Of a stretch of DNA of 64,000 nucleotides, positions 1 through 8,986 are shown one piece after another (within the stretch, counting starts at the first letter, position 1; each line of letters opens with the position of its first letter). Position numbers and translations under genes: made by a program. Where the stretch lies: assembly GCA_008364785.1 (NCBI GenBank), contig VTTJ01000007.1, positions 1 through 64,000 on the forward strand. Reading direction: 5' to 3'. The DNA comes from Bacillus sp. BGMRC 2118 (lineage in GTDB: Bacteria; Bacillota; Bacilli; Bacillales; SA4). Below the pieces are notes generated by a model. The model was given only the letters and a program-made list of their open reading frames with translations. It ran no database searches and had not been told where the DNA came from.

Positions 1-69
1 GATAGGTCTGAGGTGGAAGCGTGGCGACACGTGGAGCTGACAGATACTAATAGGTCGAGGACTTAACCA
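1..69 (+). rRNA. 23S rRNA, 3' end (partial)
   Basis: The first bases match the conserved 3' terminus of Bacillus 23S rRNA, ending in GAGGACTTAACCA. The gene begins outside the window. It is followed after about 60 nt by 5S rRNA, the usual Bacillus rRNA operon order. The exact processed end is approximate. Confidence 0.93.
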
Positions 70-130
70 TATTAATATTTCTTGCATACGATATTATCTA
101 GTTTTGAGGGAGCAATCCTCAATAAAATAG

Positions 131-246
<116 letters not shown>

Positions 247-252
247 ACAAAA

Positions 253-284
253 GAGAGTAGCTGTTTATAGCTACTCTTTTTTGT
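253..284 (+). terminator. rRNA operon terminator
   Basis: A 9 bp perfect hairpin (AGAGTAGCT / AGCTACTCT) is followed by a T run immediately after 5S rRNA. It is an intrinsic terminator ending the operon. Confidence 0.93.
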
Positions 285-337
285 GATTATTTTACATGTA
301 TTTATTAGTTCAATGGGTCATAAATCCTAAAAAAAGT

Positions 338-412
338 TGGCTCCACCAGTAGGATTCGAACCTACGACCCTTCGGTTAACAGCCGAATGCTCTACCGCTG
401 AGCTATGGTGGA
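338..412 (-). tRNA. tRNA-Asn (GTT)
   Basis: On the minus strand there is a 75 nt cloverleaf: acceptor stem TCCACCA/TGGTGGA, D-arm AGCTCAGCGGTAGAGC, anticodon stem-loop TCGGCTGTTAACCGA with anticodon GTT, T-arm GTAGGTTCGAATCCTAC, and an encoded CCA end. It closely resembles Bacillus tRNA-Asn. It is convergent to the rRNA operon, so it is not part of that transcript. Confidence 0.97.
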
Positions 413-575
413 ATGGTAAAAGGATTATATTAATTTGGTGTTAAAGCGTAAGGTGTCAAAACGGTTTTTATTACATAAAGAACTACATATTGAAATTATA
501 ACTTCTTTACTAAGATAGCTTGTTAATTATAGTATGTTACAACAAAATTGTATTATGCATGAAAGAATAAAATAT

Positions 576-617
576 ATAAAAAATTAGTAGAGGTTAGTTC
601 GATAATCTAACCTCTAC
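576..617 (-). terminator. sspO terminator
   Basis: Read on the minus strand, an 11 bp perfect inverted repeat (GTAGAGGTTAG / CTAACCTCTAC) is followed by a T-rich run, directly after the sspO stop codon. Confidence 0.88.
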
Positions 618-624
618 GTGTATG

Positions 625-774
625 TTATTGGTTTTTCTTGCGTTTTTTATTGTTTTGACGTTGTTCTGCTGTTAGTGGTTCATTTGAGAATTCTTCGTTA
701 TAACCTGCGCCGATTCCTTGTGCTTTTGCAGCATTAGCTCCAGGTATGACATGGTTTGCTTTTCGCTTTGCCAT
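625..774 (-). CDS. sspO: Small acid-soluble spore protein O
   Basis: This 49-residue basic protein begins [12 protein letters not shown] and ends in a lysine-rich tail ([11 protein letters not shown]). It matches the SspO (CotK) family in length, the KRKANHVI start and the [10 protein letters not shown] end. SspO is a minor small acid-soluble protein made in the forespore. I chose the ATG at 774 because GGAGGTG lies just upstream; an upstream in-frame start lacks a ribosome binding site. It is divergent from citB, as in B. subtilis. It implies an endospore former. Confidence 0.95.
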   Translation of the reverse strand: MAKRKANHVIPGANAAKAQGIGAGYNEEFSNEPLTAEQRQNNKKRKKNQ

Positions 775-836
775 TTTTTCATCACCTCCACTTATATAAT
801 GAGTCAGGAATGAAGAAAATATGTTTTGAAAGAAAA

Positions 837-855
837 TTCGACAAGTGCCTGGCAC
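837..855. repeat. Short repeat TTCGACAAGTGCCTGGCAC, copy 1
   Basis: The same 19-mer recurs at 4968-4986 in this window, where it forms most of a terminator palindrome. Here the 3' half diverges (CACCGA), so the hairpin is shorter. It contains the palindrome GTGCCTGGCAC, a motif scattered through Bacillaceae intergenic DNA. Confidence 0.7.
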
Positions 856-868
856 CGATTTTTCTTTA

Positions 869-938
869 ATAAGTAAATCTTATTAGAAACAATAACTTTC
901 TTGTTATTTACTTATATATGTACTTGTATTAAGATAAT
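869..938 (+). promoter_or_regulatory. citB promoter region with putative CcpC box
   Basis: ATAA-N7-TTAT at 869-883 is an exact match to the CcpC operator that controls citB in B. subtilis. A second, looser dyad (AATAAC..GTTATT) follows at 891-907. A -10-like GATAAT at 933-938 would put the start near 945 and the box centre near -68, the spacing known for B. subtilis citB. Regulation by CcpC with citrate is inferred. Confidence 0.6.
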
Positions 939-1019
939 AACGTAGGATCAATGTCTGGCGAATGTTGTAGAAAGCTAGTTATTATTATCCTTTCATCAAG
1001 AACAAAAGGGGGAGTACTC

Positions 1020-3734
1020 GTGGCAACTAACGATGTATTCAAAGCACGTTCATCCTTTGAGGTGAATGGCAAGAAGTACAACTATTATAATTTAAAAGCC
1101 CTTGAAGAAGCAGGTCTTGGAAACGTTTCACGTCTTCCATACTCAATTAAAGTATTACTTGAGTCTGTACTTCGTCAATACGACGGACGTGTTATTACAA
1201 AGGAACACGTTGAGAATTTAGTTAAGTGGGGAACAGATGAACTGAAAGAAGTTGATGTTCCATTCAAACCATCTCGTGTTATTCTTCAAGATTTCACTGG
1301 TGTACCAGCAGTTGTTGACTTAGCATCACTAAGAAAAGCAATGGCTGATTTAGGTGGAGATCCACAAAAGATTAATCCTGAAAAGCCAGTCGATCTAGTA
1401 ATTGACCACTCTGTACAAGTTGACAGAGCAGGTACTGCTGACGCACTTGCTTATAATATGGATTTAGAATTTGAGCGTAACGCTGAGCGTTATAAATTCT
1501 TAAGCTGGGCAAAAAAAGCATTTGATAACTATCGTGCTGTTCCACCAGCAACTGGTATCGTTCACCAAGTTAACTTAGAATACTTAGCAGACGTTGTTAT
1601 AGCAAATGAAGGCGAAAACGGTGAATTTGAAGCATTCCCGGATTCATTGGTAGGAACTGACTCACATACGACGATGATTAACGGTATCGGTGTATTAGGT
1701 TGGGGTGTAGGTGGTATTGAGGCAGAAGCAGGTATGCTTGGTCAACCTTCTTACTTCCCGGTACCAGAAGTTATTGGTGTTAAATTAGTTGGTGAACTTC
1801 CTAACGGAACTACTGCGACTGACTTAGCATTAAAAGTAACTCAAGTACTGCGTCAAAAAGGTGTAGTTAATAAGTTTGTAGAATTCTTCGGTCCTGGGGT
1901 ATCTGTACTTCCATTAGCTGACCGTGCAACTATCGCAAACATGGCACCAGAATACGGAGCTACTTGTGGATTCTTCCCAGTTGATAGTGAAGCTTTAGAA
2001 TATATGCGTTTAACTGGACGTAGCGAAGAGCTTATCAGCTTAGTTGAAGAATATTCAAAAGCAAACGGCTTGTTCTTCACTCCTGATAGCGAAGATCCAA
2101 TCTTCACTGATGTAGTGGAAATTGACCTTTCTGAAATTGAAGCGAACTTGTCTGGTCCTAAGCGTCCACAGGACTTAATTCCGCTTTCAAACATGAAAGA
2201 GTCTTTCACAAAAGCATTAACTGCTCCTGCTGGAAACCAAGGTTTTGGTTTAAAGCCAGAAGAAGTGAATAAAGAAATCACTGTAAAGTTCAATAATGGT
2301 GATGAAACGACAATGAAAACTGGTAGCGTAGCAATTGCTGCGATTACAAGCTGTACGAACACATCAAACCCATATGTTCTAATTGCGGCAGGTTTAGTTG
2401 CTAAGAAGGCTGTTGAAAAAGGACTTACAGTTCCTAAATATGTAAAAACTTCATTAGCTCCTGGATCTAAGGTTGTAACTGGATACCTTGAGAATTCTGG
2501 GTTGCTTCCATACTTAGAGCAACTTGGATTCAATACAGTAGGTTATGGATGTACAACATGTATCGGTAACTCAGGTCCATTAGCAGACGAAATCGAAAAG
2601 GCTGTTGCTGATAGTGATTTACTTGTAACATCTGTACTGTCTGGTAACCGTAACTTCGAAGGACGTATCCACCCACTAGTAAAAGGTAACTACTTAGCAT
2701 CACCACCACTTGTTGTGGCATATGCGCTAGCTGGTACAGTTGATATCGACTTACAGAACGAAGTAATCGGTACAGACAAAGATGGAAATGATGTTCGTTT
2801 TGCTGACATTTGGCCATCAACTGCTGAAATCAATGAGCTTGTGAAGAGCACAGTTACACCTGAACTATTCCGTAAAGAATATGAAACTGTATTTGATGAT
2901 AACGAGCGTTGGAATCAAATTGAAACAACTGATGATGCACTTTATCAATGGGATGAGGATTCAACTTATATTCAAAATCCTCCATTCTTTGAAGGTCTAT
3001 CCCCAGAACCAGGTGAAGTTGAACCATTAACTGGTCTACGTGTAGTTGGTAAGTTTGGTGATTCAGTAACAACTGACCACATTTCACCTGCAGGATCAAT
3101 CGGTAAAGATACTCCAGCTGGTAAGTACCTACAAGAAAATGGTGTGTCACCACGTGACTTTAACTCATACGGTTCACGTCGTGGTAATGACCGTGTTATG
3201 ACAAGAGGTACGTTTGCAAACATTCGTATCAAGAACCAAATCGCACCAGGCACAGAAGGTGGATTTACTACTTACTGGCCAACTGGTGAAGTAATGTCTA
3301 TCTATGATGCTTGTATGAACTACAAGAAAGATAACGTCGGTCTTGTTGTGTTAGCTGGTCATGACTATGGCATGGGTTCATCTCGTGACTGGGCAGCAAA
3401 AGGAACTAACCTTTTAGGAATTAAGACTGTTATTGCTCAAAGCTTTGAACGTATCCACCGTAGTAACCTAGTGTTAATGGGTGTTCTTCCACTTCAATTT
3501 AAAGAAGGAGAAGGCGCTGAATCTCTAGGCTTAACTGGTAAGGAAACAATCGAAGTACACATTGATGAAACAGTTAAACCTCGTGACCTTGTAAAAGTTA
3601 CAGCAACTGATGAAGCTGGAAACAAGAAAGAATTTGAAGTTCTTGTTCGTTTTGACAGTGAAGTAGAAGTTGATTACTACCGTCATGGTGGTATCTTACA
3701 AATGGTATTACGTGATAAGTTAAAAGAAAACTAA
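1020..3734 (+). CDS. citB: Aconitate hydratase (aconitase)
   Basis: This 904-residue monomeric aconitase interconverts citrate and isocitrate in the TCA cycle and, by analogy with B. subtilis CitB, may also bind RNA when its cluster is lost. The iron-sulfur cysteines are visible as C445 (SCTNTSNP) and C511/C514 (GCTTCIGN). The swivel domain motif is also present ([16 protein letters not shown]). Length matches B. subtilis CitB (909). I chose the GTG at 1020 because AAAGGGGGAG lies 6 nt upstream; the ATG at 951 has no ribosome binding site and adds an unrelated N-terminus. Neighbours sspO and yneN are the same as in B. subtilis. Confidence 0.97.
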   Translation: MATNDVFKARSSFEVNGKKYNYYNLKALEEAGLGNVSRLPYSIKVLLESVLRQYDGRVITKEHVENLVKWGTDELKEVDVPFKPSRVILQDFTGVPAVVDLASLRKAMADLGGDPQKINPEKPVDLVIDHSVQVDRAGTADALAYNMDLEFERNAERYKFLSWAKKAFDNYRAVPPATGIVHQVNLEYLADVVIANEGENGEFEAFPDSLVGTDSHTTMINGIGVLGWGVGGIEAEAGMLGQPSYFPVPEVIGVKLVGELPNGTTATDLALKVTQVLRQKGVVNKFVEFFGPGVSVLPLADRATIANMAPEYGATCGFFPVDSEALEYMRLTGRSEELISLVEEYSKANGLFFTPDSEDPIFTDVVEIDLSEIEANLSGPKRPQDLIPLSNMKESFTKALTAPAGNQGFGLKPEEVNKEITVKFNNGDETTMKTGSVAIAAITSCTNTSNPYVLIAAGLVAKKAVEKGLTVPKYVKTSLAPGSKVVTGYLENSGLLPYLEQLGFNTVGYGCTTCIGNSGPLADEIEKAVADSDLLVTSVLSGNRNFEGRIHPLVKGNYLASPPLVVAYALAGTVDIDLQNEVIGTDKDGNDVRFADIWPSTAEINELVKSTVTPELFRKEYETVFDDNERWNQIETTDDALYQWDEDSTYIQNPPFFEGLSPEPGEVEPLTGLRVVGKFGDSVTTDHISPAGSIGKDTPAGKYLQENGVSPRDFNSYGSRRGNDRVMTRGTFANIRIKNQIAPGTEGGFTTYWPTGEVMSIYDACMNYKKDNVGLVVLAGHDYGMGSSRDWAAKGTNLLGIKTVIAQSFERIHRSNLVLMGVLPLQFKEGEGAESLGLTGKETIEVHIDETVKPRDLVKVTATDEAGNKKEFEVLVRFDSEVEVDYYRHGGILQMVLRDKLKEN

Positions 3735-3745
3735 TATGTTTTTTT

Positions 3746-3776
3746 GAACTGCACTTCATGTGCAGTTCTTTTTTAT
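3746..3776 (+). terminator. citB terminator
   Basis: A GAACTGCAC / GTGCAGTTC hairpin with a four-base loop followed by TTTTTT, 12 nt after the citB stop. Confidence 0.93.
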
Positions 3777-3871
3777 CTTTTGGTAATACTTTTGATGGGT
3801 AAGCTATAAGCTTGTATGGTAAAATGGAGATTGCATATATTTGTTACATACATTGTGAAAGGATGGAAGTA

Positions 3872-4450
3872 ATGAAAAAACTCATTGCCATCTTATTGTT
3901 AGCAGGCCTTATTGGTTATACAATTTACACACAAATTCAAGAGAAAAAAAGTAATAGCATTGCTGAGACCACAACTGAAACGAATCCTTATAATCCTGGG
4001 GAAGAAGTAGGGAAAGCTCTAACAAAAGGTCCATTACTTCAGAAAGTTGCACCTGACTTTGAACTGGTCACGTTAGAAGGTGAGACAGTACAGTTATCTG
4101 ACCTCAAAGGGAAGAAAGTGTTTATCAACTTCTGGGCAACGTGGTGCCCGCCATGCCGTGATGAGATGCCAGAGATTGAGGAATTTTCTCTTGCAAATGA
4201 AGATATTGTTGTTTTGGCCATTAATTTACGAAATACGGAGCGAAGCGATGAAAATGTACGAAAATATATAGAAGAAGGAAACTACTCATTTAATATACTG
4301 TTGGACAAAAAAGGGGAAATAACGAACCAATATAAAGTGTTAACCCTGCCGACTTCCTTCTTTGTGAATACTGAAGGAGTTATTCAATATAAATTTGTAG
4401 GTCCTTTAACATTAGATAAAATGAATGACATAGCATCCAAATTACATTAG
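3872..4450 (+). CDS. yneN: Membrane-anchored thiol-disulfide oxidoreductase YneN (TlpA/ResA-like)
   Basis: This 192-residue protein has an N-terminal membrane anchor (about residues 2-20), a spacer, then a TlpA-type thioredoxin fold. The active site is W91-C92-P-P-C95, and the cis-proline loop (LTLPTSFFV) follows. Such proteins act outside the membrane, usually reducing disulfides during cytochrome c or spore-related maturation. I chose the ATG at 3872 (MKKLIAILLL) behind GAAAGGATGGAAG; upstream in-frame ATGs lack a ribosome binding site. It sits downstream of citB as in B. subtilis. The exact partner is unknown. Confidence 0.9.
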   Translation: MKKLIAILLLAGLIGYTIYTQIQEKKSNSIAETTTETNPYNPGEEVGKALTKGPLLQKVAPDFELVTLEGETVQLSDLKGKKVFINFWATWCPPCRDEMPEIEEFSLANEDIVVLAINLRNTERSDENVRKYIEEGNYSFNILLDKKGEITNQYKVLTLPTSFFVNTEGVIQYKFVGPLTLDKMNDIASKLH

Positions 4451-4452
4451 TC

Positions 4453-4481
4453 TAAGGAGTGGGGGTAACCCCACTCCTTTA
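4453..4481 (+). terminator. yneN terminator
   Basis: A near-perfect hairpin AAGGAGTGGGG-GTAA-CCCCACTCCTTT right after the yneN stop. The trailing T run is short. Confidence 0.85.
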
Positions 4482-4587
4482 TGTATGAAAGTAAAATTTT
4501 ATATTAAATTTTCAAAAAAATGTCATAATTCCTTCTACTTTTGGGAAAGATAAAGAATACAATGAAAGAGAAGGTAGGTGACCTTTA

Positions 4588-4719
4588 ATGAGGAAATTTA
4601 AGAAACGCTCATTTCAGGAGTTAGTTTTAGAAAATAAGCGCCAACTATTAAATGATAAAGAAGCACTAGAGAAAATTGAGGATCGTTTAGTACAGAAGCA
4701 TTTGGATAAAGCAGAATAA
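4588..4719 (+). CDS. FbpB-family small basic protein
   Basis: This 43-residue charged protein starts MRKFKKRSFQELVLENK and continues with a predicted helix rich in E, K and L (LLNDKEALEKIEDRL). It resembles the small proteins named FbpB-family (Fur-regulated basic protein B) in Bacillaceae. In B. subtilis, FbpB works with the small RNA FsrA during iron sparing. A ribosome binding site (AAGGTAGGTGA) precedes the ATG, and a terminator follows. I see no clear Fur box in the 100 nt upstream, so iron control is only a family inference. Confidence 0.72.
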   Translation: MRKFKKRSFQELVLENKRQLLNDKEALEKIEDRLVQKHLDKAE

Positions 4720-4726
4720 TACATAA

Positions 4727-4759
4727 GGGGAAGCGGGTAAACCTACCAGCTTCCTTTTT
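4727..4759 (+). terminator. Terminator after the FbpB-like gene
   Basis: GGAAGC / GCTTCC with an inner GGTA / TACC stem, followed by TTTTT. Confidence 0.85.
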
Positions 4760-4809
4760 ACATAGTAGAAGCGATTGATGCAAATATTAGCTTTAAAGGG
4801 GGGATTGTA

Positions 4810-4953
4810 ATGGGAAATCCAAAAAAACATAGTCAACACTTTCGTCCGGACCATCCAGGTACACAGCCTAGAGGATATGGCGGAAATAAAGGAAAGAAAT
4901 ATCAGGATACATCTGGAGAGCACGCTCAAGTAATCCAAACAAAAGGTGAATAA
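4810..4953 (+). CDS. sspN: Small acid-soluble spore protein N
   Basis: This 47-residue protein (start [20 protein letters not shown]) carries the SspN hallmarks GTQPR, GGNKGK and the C-terminal [12 protein letters not shown]. SspN is a minor forespore protein packaged in spores; in B. subtilis it is co-located with tlp, as here. The ATG at 4810 follows AAGGGGGGATTG. A palindromic terminator lies 16 nt after the stop. Confidence 0.95.
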   Translation: MGNPKKHSQHFRPDHPGTQPRGYGGNKGKKYQDTSGEHAQVIQTKGE

Positions 4954-4967
4954 AATATAAAGATTAT

Positions 4968-5000
4968 TCGACAAGTGCCTGGCACTTGTCAATTTTTTTG
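4968..5000 (+). terminator. sspN terminator built on the GTGCCTGGCAC repeat
   Basis: A perfect palindrome, GACAAGTGC-CTG-GCACTTGTC, is followed by a T run. Its 5' 19 nt are identical to 837-855, so a dispersed repeat appears to serve as the terminator here. Confidence 0.88.
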
Positions 5001-5083
5001 CCAATTATTATTACCTACATAATCAATTTTCAATTTAGAAAAACTAGTTCTGTAAGTGATTACTTCTCAAGGAGGAATGGTTA

Positions 5084-5314
5084 ATGGCACAGCATCGTTC
5101 AAATCCCGATGATCGTAGTGATAATGTAGAAAAATTGCAGGAAATGATTCATAATACAATTGACAACATGGAAGCTGCTGAGGCGACGTTAGAGTTTGCT
5201 AATGGCAAGGACCGTGCTGATGTAGAGGCAAAGAATGAGCGCCGCCGTGAAGCACTTGATGCACTTCGTAATGAAGTAAAGGATGAAGCGCAATATAACG
5301 GAAGAGGCGAGTAA
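5084..5314 (+). CDS. tlp: Small acid-soluble spore protein Tlp
   Basis: A 76-residue hydrophilic protein of the Tlp family, recognised by [15 protein letters not shown] and the central [23 protein letters not shown]. Despite its name (thioredoxin-like protein) it has no CxxC; it is a forespore protein. AAGGAGGAATGG precedes the ATG. The order sspN-tlp is conserved with B. subtilis. Confidence 0.95.
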   Translation: MAQHRSNPDDRSDNVEKLQEMIHNTIDNMEAAEATLEFANGKDRADVEAKNERRREALDALRNEVKDEAQYNGRGE

Positions 5315-5319
5315 TCCCA

Positions 5320-5349
5320 AATGACCAAGCATGGCTTGGTCATTTTCTT
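5320..5349 (+). terminator. tlp terminator
   Basis: AATGACCAAGC-ATG-GCTTGGTCATT hairpin followed by TTCTTT. Confidence 0.88.
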
Positions 5350-5393
5350 TCGTTTCTAATTTGAATAGTGCTATGATAGTGATGGTGATAATT

Positions 5394-7688
5394 ATGGAAA
5401 ATAGACAAAAGCACTTATCAGCTATGTATGCTGAAAAGTTAAAGGAATGGAAGTTAAGTATTGATACAATGGGTTACATAAAAAATGAAGGTGAAGTTAT
5501 TTCAATACTGAAGAAAATACAAAACCAGGATGATTCATTTGAAGCGACATTGCTCGGGTTATTAGTCCGTTCAAGGTTACACCGTATACATACCATAGAT
5601 GATTTATCTTTGATTTGGATAGAAAGAGCTAGAGAATTAAGCCCCCAAAATGAACAATTAGCGCATCTGGATGCGAGTATTGTATCTGCTTCATTTTCTA
5701 GACTGTTTAAAGAGTTATCATTTCCTGCAATTCGAGAAACAGATAATCGGACATCAAAAAAGAAGCTGGCAGAAGAATATATCTCTCAATGTAAGCTGTT
5801 TCTTGGCCAGTTTGATATAGAGCGTGAGAAGGTAGAACGTCTAGCTGGAGTTAATATACCGAATAACCCCCTCGAGATATTAGACAATCTTTACCTTGAG
5901 ATCACACAATTACTTCAAGCAGCTGAGGAGTATTCAGAATCTATTTCTGGGGTTTTCCATACTTCTGTGTATTTAGATGATATCAAGAAATCTTTAGATC
6001 GAATTGATGAACTCAAGAGTGGGGCTTTTCTTGAAGAGAACGCTGTACAGTCAACTGAAACAAACAGTCTACAAGAGCTTGAAGAGATGATTGGATTAGA
6101 TGCTGTAAAACAACGAATTCACCGTCATTATCATTATTTGCAATACCAAAAAAAGCGCAAAGACTTAGGGTTTGTCATGAAGGATGAACCTAGCTTGCAT
6201 ATGATTTTGACTGGTAATCCTGGGACGGGGAAGACAACGCTAGCAAGACTTTTGGCCAAAATCTATTTTGAGCTAAATATACTACCTAAGGCGGAAGTTG
6301 TAGAGGTTGATCGTTCCCATATCGTTGGGTCATTTATGGGTCAGACTGAGGAAAATATAAAAGCACTCATAAAACGTGCTGTCGGTGGTATTTTGTTTAT
6401 TGACGAAGCTTATAGTTTAAAGCGTGAAGGCCAATCTGGGAATGATTATGGACAAACGGCAGTTGATACTTTAGTTTCCTCTATGACAAGTGGTGAATTT
6501 GCTGGTAAGTTTGCAGTAATTTTAGCTGGGTATCCAGAGGAAATGAGACAATTTCTGTGGGCAAATCCAGGACTAAGAAGCCGATTTCCAGAAAGTAATC
6601 ACATACATCTACCTGATTATTCAAATGATGAGTTACTTGAAATTGCGAAAAAGGTTGCTTTAGATAATGATTACGGCATTGCAGAAGATGCATTACTTGA
6701 GCTTGAAAATCGAATTGAGAAGGAAAGAGTAGACGAGAGCTTTGGTAATGCTAGAACCGTAAAAAATATTATCCTGGATTCTATCTTTCAAAAAGGTGCA
6801 ACGACTAAGGTGGACATCGCAGATCCGTTTGATTATACCATCTTGGAAAAGCAAGATTTAATTGTTCATGATACTGAAGAACAAGTATCTTCTGAAGAGA
6901 AGCTTGAAGATCTAATTGGACTAAGTACAATAAAGGAAGAGTTGCGTAAAATCCAACATTTCGTTCAAGTACAACAAGTTCGAAGAGATAAAGGCTTAAA
7001 GCTTGTTCCCATTCAATTACATGCTGTATTTAGCGGGAATCCCGGGACTGGAAAATCAACAGTCGCCCATTTATATGCCGGTATTTTAAAAGAATGTGGA
7101 TTATTAAAGCGCGGGCATGTTGTGGTTGCCTCTAGGGCTGATTTAATTGCGAGCTATGTAGGACAAACAGCGATTAAAACGAAAAAGAAAATTCGTGAAG
7201 CACTTGGTGGTGTTTTATTTATAGATGAGGCGTATTCGTTATTATCTTCCTCACAAAGTGATTTTGGCAAAGAAGCAATTGATACACTAGTTGATGAGAT
7301 GACAAAACATGAGGATCGATTAGTTGTGATTCTTGCAGGTTATTCTAACGAAATTGAACGTTTGCTCTCGAGCAATCCAGGATTACGCTCACGATTTAAA
7401 AAGTTCTTCCACTTTACGGATTATCGCCCAGAAGAAATAGTAGACATATTCCAAAAACGTGTGAAACAATATGATTACGAACTTTCACAAAGTGCAATAG
7501 ATTATCTACATGAGTATGTTAAATCAAAGACGATTACAGGAAATGCAAGATTTTCCATTAATTTAGTCGATGAAGTCTTACAAGTTCAGGCTGCCCGGAT
7601 CATGGAGCAACCCGAACTATCAGAAATAGAATTTTCACTAATACATGCACAGGATATTGAAGAAGTGCTGAGAGACGAAACGAAATAG
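5394..7688 (+). CDS. Tandem AAA+ ATPase of the CbxX/CfqX (SpoVK-like) type
   Basis: This 764-residue protein has an N-terminal helical region (about 1-230), then two CbxX/SpoVK-type AAA+ modules. Module 1 has Walker A GNPGTGKT near residue 274 and Walker B ILFIDEAYSL near 334. Module 2 has GNPGTGKS near 548 and VLFIDEAYSL near 606. Each has an LRSRF arginine-finger segment (NPGLRSRF). B. subtilis SpoVK has only one such module in 322 residues. The ATG at 5394 follows a weak GATGGTGAT site; an earlier start at 5331 would overlap the tlp terminator. It is inserted between tlp and yneP. A sporulation role is plausible from the family and location but not shown. Confidence 0.85.
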   Translation: MENRQKHLSAMYAEKLKEWKLSIDTMGYIKNEGEVISILKKIQNQDDSFEATLLGLLVRSRLHRIHTIDDLSLIWIERARELSPQNEQLAHLDASIVSASFSRLFKELSFPAIRETDNRTSKKKLAEEYISQCKLFLGQFDIEREKVERLAGVNIPNNPLEILDNLYLEITQLLQAAEEYSESISGVFHTSVYLDDIKKSLDRIDELKSGAFLEENAVQSTETNSLQELEEMIGLDAVKQRIHRHYHYLQYQKKRKDLGFVMKDEPSLHMILTGNPGTGKTTLARLLAKIYFELNILPKAEVVEVDRSHIVGSFMGQTEENIKALIKRAVGGILFIDEAYSLKREGQSGNDYGQTAVDTLVSSMTSGEFAGKFAVILAGYPEEMRQFLWANPGLRSRFPESNHIHLPDYSNDELLEIAKKVALDNDYGIAEDALLELENRIEKERVDESFGNARTVKNIILDSIFQKGATTKVDIADPFDYTILEKQDLIVHDTEEQVSSEEKLEDLIGLSTIKEELRKIQHFVQVQQVRRDKGLKLVPIQLHAVFSGNPGTGKSTVAHLYAGILKECGLLKRGHVVVASRADLIASYVGQTAIKTKKKIREALGGVLFIDEAYSLLSSSQSDFGKEAIDTLVDEMTKHEDRLVVILAGYSNEIERLLSSNPGLRSRFKKFFHFTDYRPEEIVDIFQKRVKQYDYELSQSAIDYLHEYVKSKTITGNARFSINLVDEVLQVQAARIMEQPELSEIEFSLIHAQDIEEVLRDETK

Positions 7689-7700
7689 GGGATGAGAAGG

Positions 7701-8129
7701 ATGATTGTATCTACTAGGGAAATTGAGGTTCGTTATGCAGAAACAGATCAAATGGGTGTAGTGTATCATGCTAATTACTTAGTGTGGATGGAGTTAGGAA
7801 GAACAGCTCTCATCCAAGACTTAGGATTTAAATATGCTCAGTTGGAGGAAGACGGTATTGTTTCACCGGTAATTGATTTGCAAATTGCCTATAAAAAGCC
7901 ACTAAGATATGGGGAAACGGGAACAATCAAAACGTGGATCGCAGAATATGACGGTTTTCGATCAATCTATGAATATGAGATTACAACTCCAACAGGAGAG
8001 GTGGCTGCGACAGGAAGGTCTACTCACGTTTGTGTGAAAAAGGACTCGTTCCGTCCAATACCATTTCGAAAAATGTATCCAGACTGGCATGAAGCATATA
8101 TGAACGCGATGAAAAAGGAAGACGAATAG
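7701..8129 (+). CDS. yneP: YbgC/4HBT-family acyl-CoA thioesterase YneP
   Basis: A 142-residue single hotdog domain with the family signature RYAETDQMGVVYHANY, in which the aspartate of TDQMG is the likely catalytic residue, followed by WMELGRTALI. It probably hydrolyses short or medium acyl-CoA. I prefer the ATG at 7701, which has AGGGGATGAG about 7 nt upstream; the in-frame ATG at 7692 is too close to that site. It is coupled to the AAA gene (12 nt gap) and overlaps yneQ by one base, so the three probably form an operon, as yneP-yneQ do in B. subtilis. Confidence 0.88.
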   Translation: MIVSTREIEVRYAETDQMGVVYHANYLVWMELGRTALIQDLGFKYAQLEEDGIVSPVIDLQIAYKKPLRYGETGTIKTWIAEYDGFRSIYEYEITTPTGEVAATGRSTHVCVKKDSFRPIPFRKMYPDWHEAYMNAMKKEDE

Positions 8130-8437
8130 TGGCATTTGGGATCAAAAGAGAAGAGTTAAACACGTGGAAGGAAAAGGTGAAATCAGGGAAAGAGATTGTC
8201 TTTTTGACTCATTACTGGTTACATCCAAGTTTTCCAGGAATTAAAACAGTAACTAAAGCAGGATGTGCTGACCTCAATATGTTGGAAGAGTGGGGCCGGA
8301 AATATGGACTTAAGCCAGAATGGATACATAAAAGGGAAGAGTTTCCACACTTTGATTTAATTGGGGACATGCAGGTTGATATTCTACTAGAAGAAGGAAT
8401 AACAGATCAAGTGAAGCGATTTTCGCTTCAAAAGTAA
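8129..8437 (+). CDS. yneQ: Conserved protein YneQ
   Basis: A 102-residue protein starting at a GTG that overlaps the yneP stop (TAGTG). It contains the conserved stretches MAFGIKREEL, FLTHYWLHPSFP and TKAGCADL--LE-WG-KYGLK-EWI seen in YneQ proteins of Bacillus. No enzymatic motif is recognised. The overlap implies translational coupling with yneP. Function unknown. Confidence 0.85.
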   Translation: MAFGIKREELNTWKEKVKSGKEIVFLTHYWLHPSFPGIKTVTKAGCADLNMLEEWGRKYGLKPEWIHKREEFPHFDLIGDMQVDILLEEGITDQVKRFSLQK

Positions 8438-8438
8438 A

Positions 8439-8469
8439 AAGCCGCTATAATAGCGGCTACTTTTTTACA
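8439..8469. terminator. Bidirectional terminator between yneQ and yneR
   Basis: AGCCGCT-ATAAT-AGCGGCT flanked by A and T runs on both sides. The yneR stop codon lies inside it. Confidence 0.9.
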
Positions 8470-8747
8470 TAATCAAATTCGGGCTCCGAATATTTTTCAT
8501 TAAATTTCACATGTAACTCATGACCATCGAAATACCACAAGTCTTTTTCTTCGATATAAAAGGTGACACCGTTAATTTCAGAAGTAGCACCGGGTTCAAC
8601 TGGCCATTCATTACTTACACCAAGTGAGAATCCAGAAATAATTCCAGTCCCTCCATAACGTACAAAAAACCGAACATATTCACCTTGCCTTACATTCATT
8701 TCATCTATGTACCATTTTGCAGCATTTTCATTTATTGTAAGCTTCAT
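8457..8747 (-). CDS. yneR: HesB/IscA-like protein YneR
   Basis: A 96-residue protein of the HesB-like core fold, starting MKLTINENAAKWYIDEM and containing RFFVRYGG and GFSLGV. Unlike true IscA proteins it lacks the three conserved cysteines, so it should not be assumed to carry an Fe-S cluster. The start at 8747 follows GGAAGGAG; an upstream ATG at 8792 has no site. It is convergent with yneQ, sharing its terminator, as in B. subtilis. Confidence 0.88.
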   Translation of the reverse strand: MKLTINENAAKWYIDEMNVRQGEYVRFFVRYGGTGIISGFSLGVSNEWPVEPGATSEINGVTFYIEEKDLWYFDGHELHVKFNEKYSEPEFDYVKK

Positions 8748-8986
8748 ATAGCTCTCCTTCCGAACGATCATAGTGTTATTATAGTCAATCATTCAATCAT
8801 GTACAAATATTATAAATCAGGAGCTTTCTATGCATATCAACTATACTATTTGCTTTATCGAAAAAAATAACCAACTTCTTATTCTTTTTAGCAGGCTGTT
8901 TTCGTATAGATTGTTGCTTTTTTGTAAAAATCCCAATATCCGGATTAATACCTTAGTATCTAGTTACCCCTATACATAAAGAAGTG

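Noticed and set aside
1853..3253. Several long minus-strand frames inside citB
   Set aside because: They lie opposite a highly expressed, codon-biased gene, lack ribosome binding sites and encode low-complexity or atypical proteins. They are shadows of citB.
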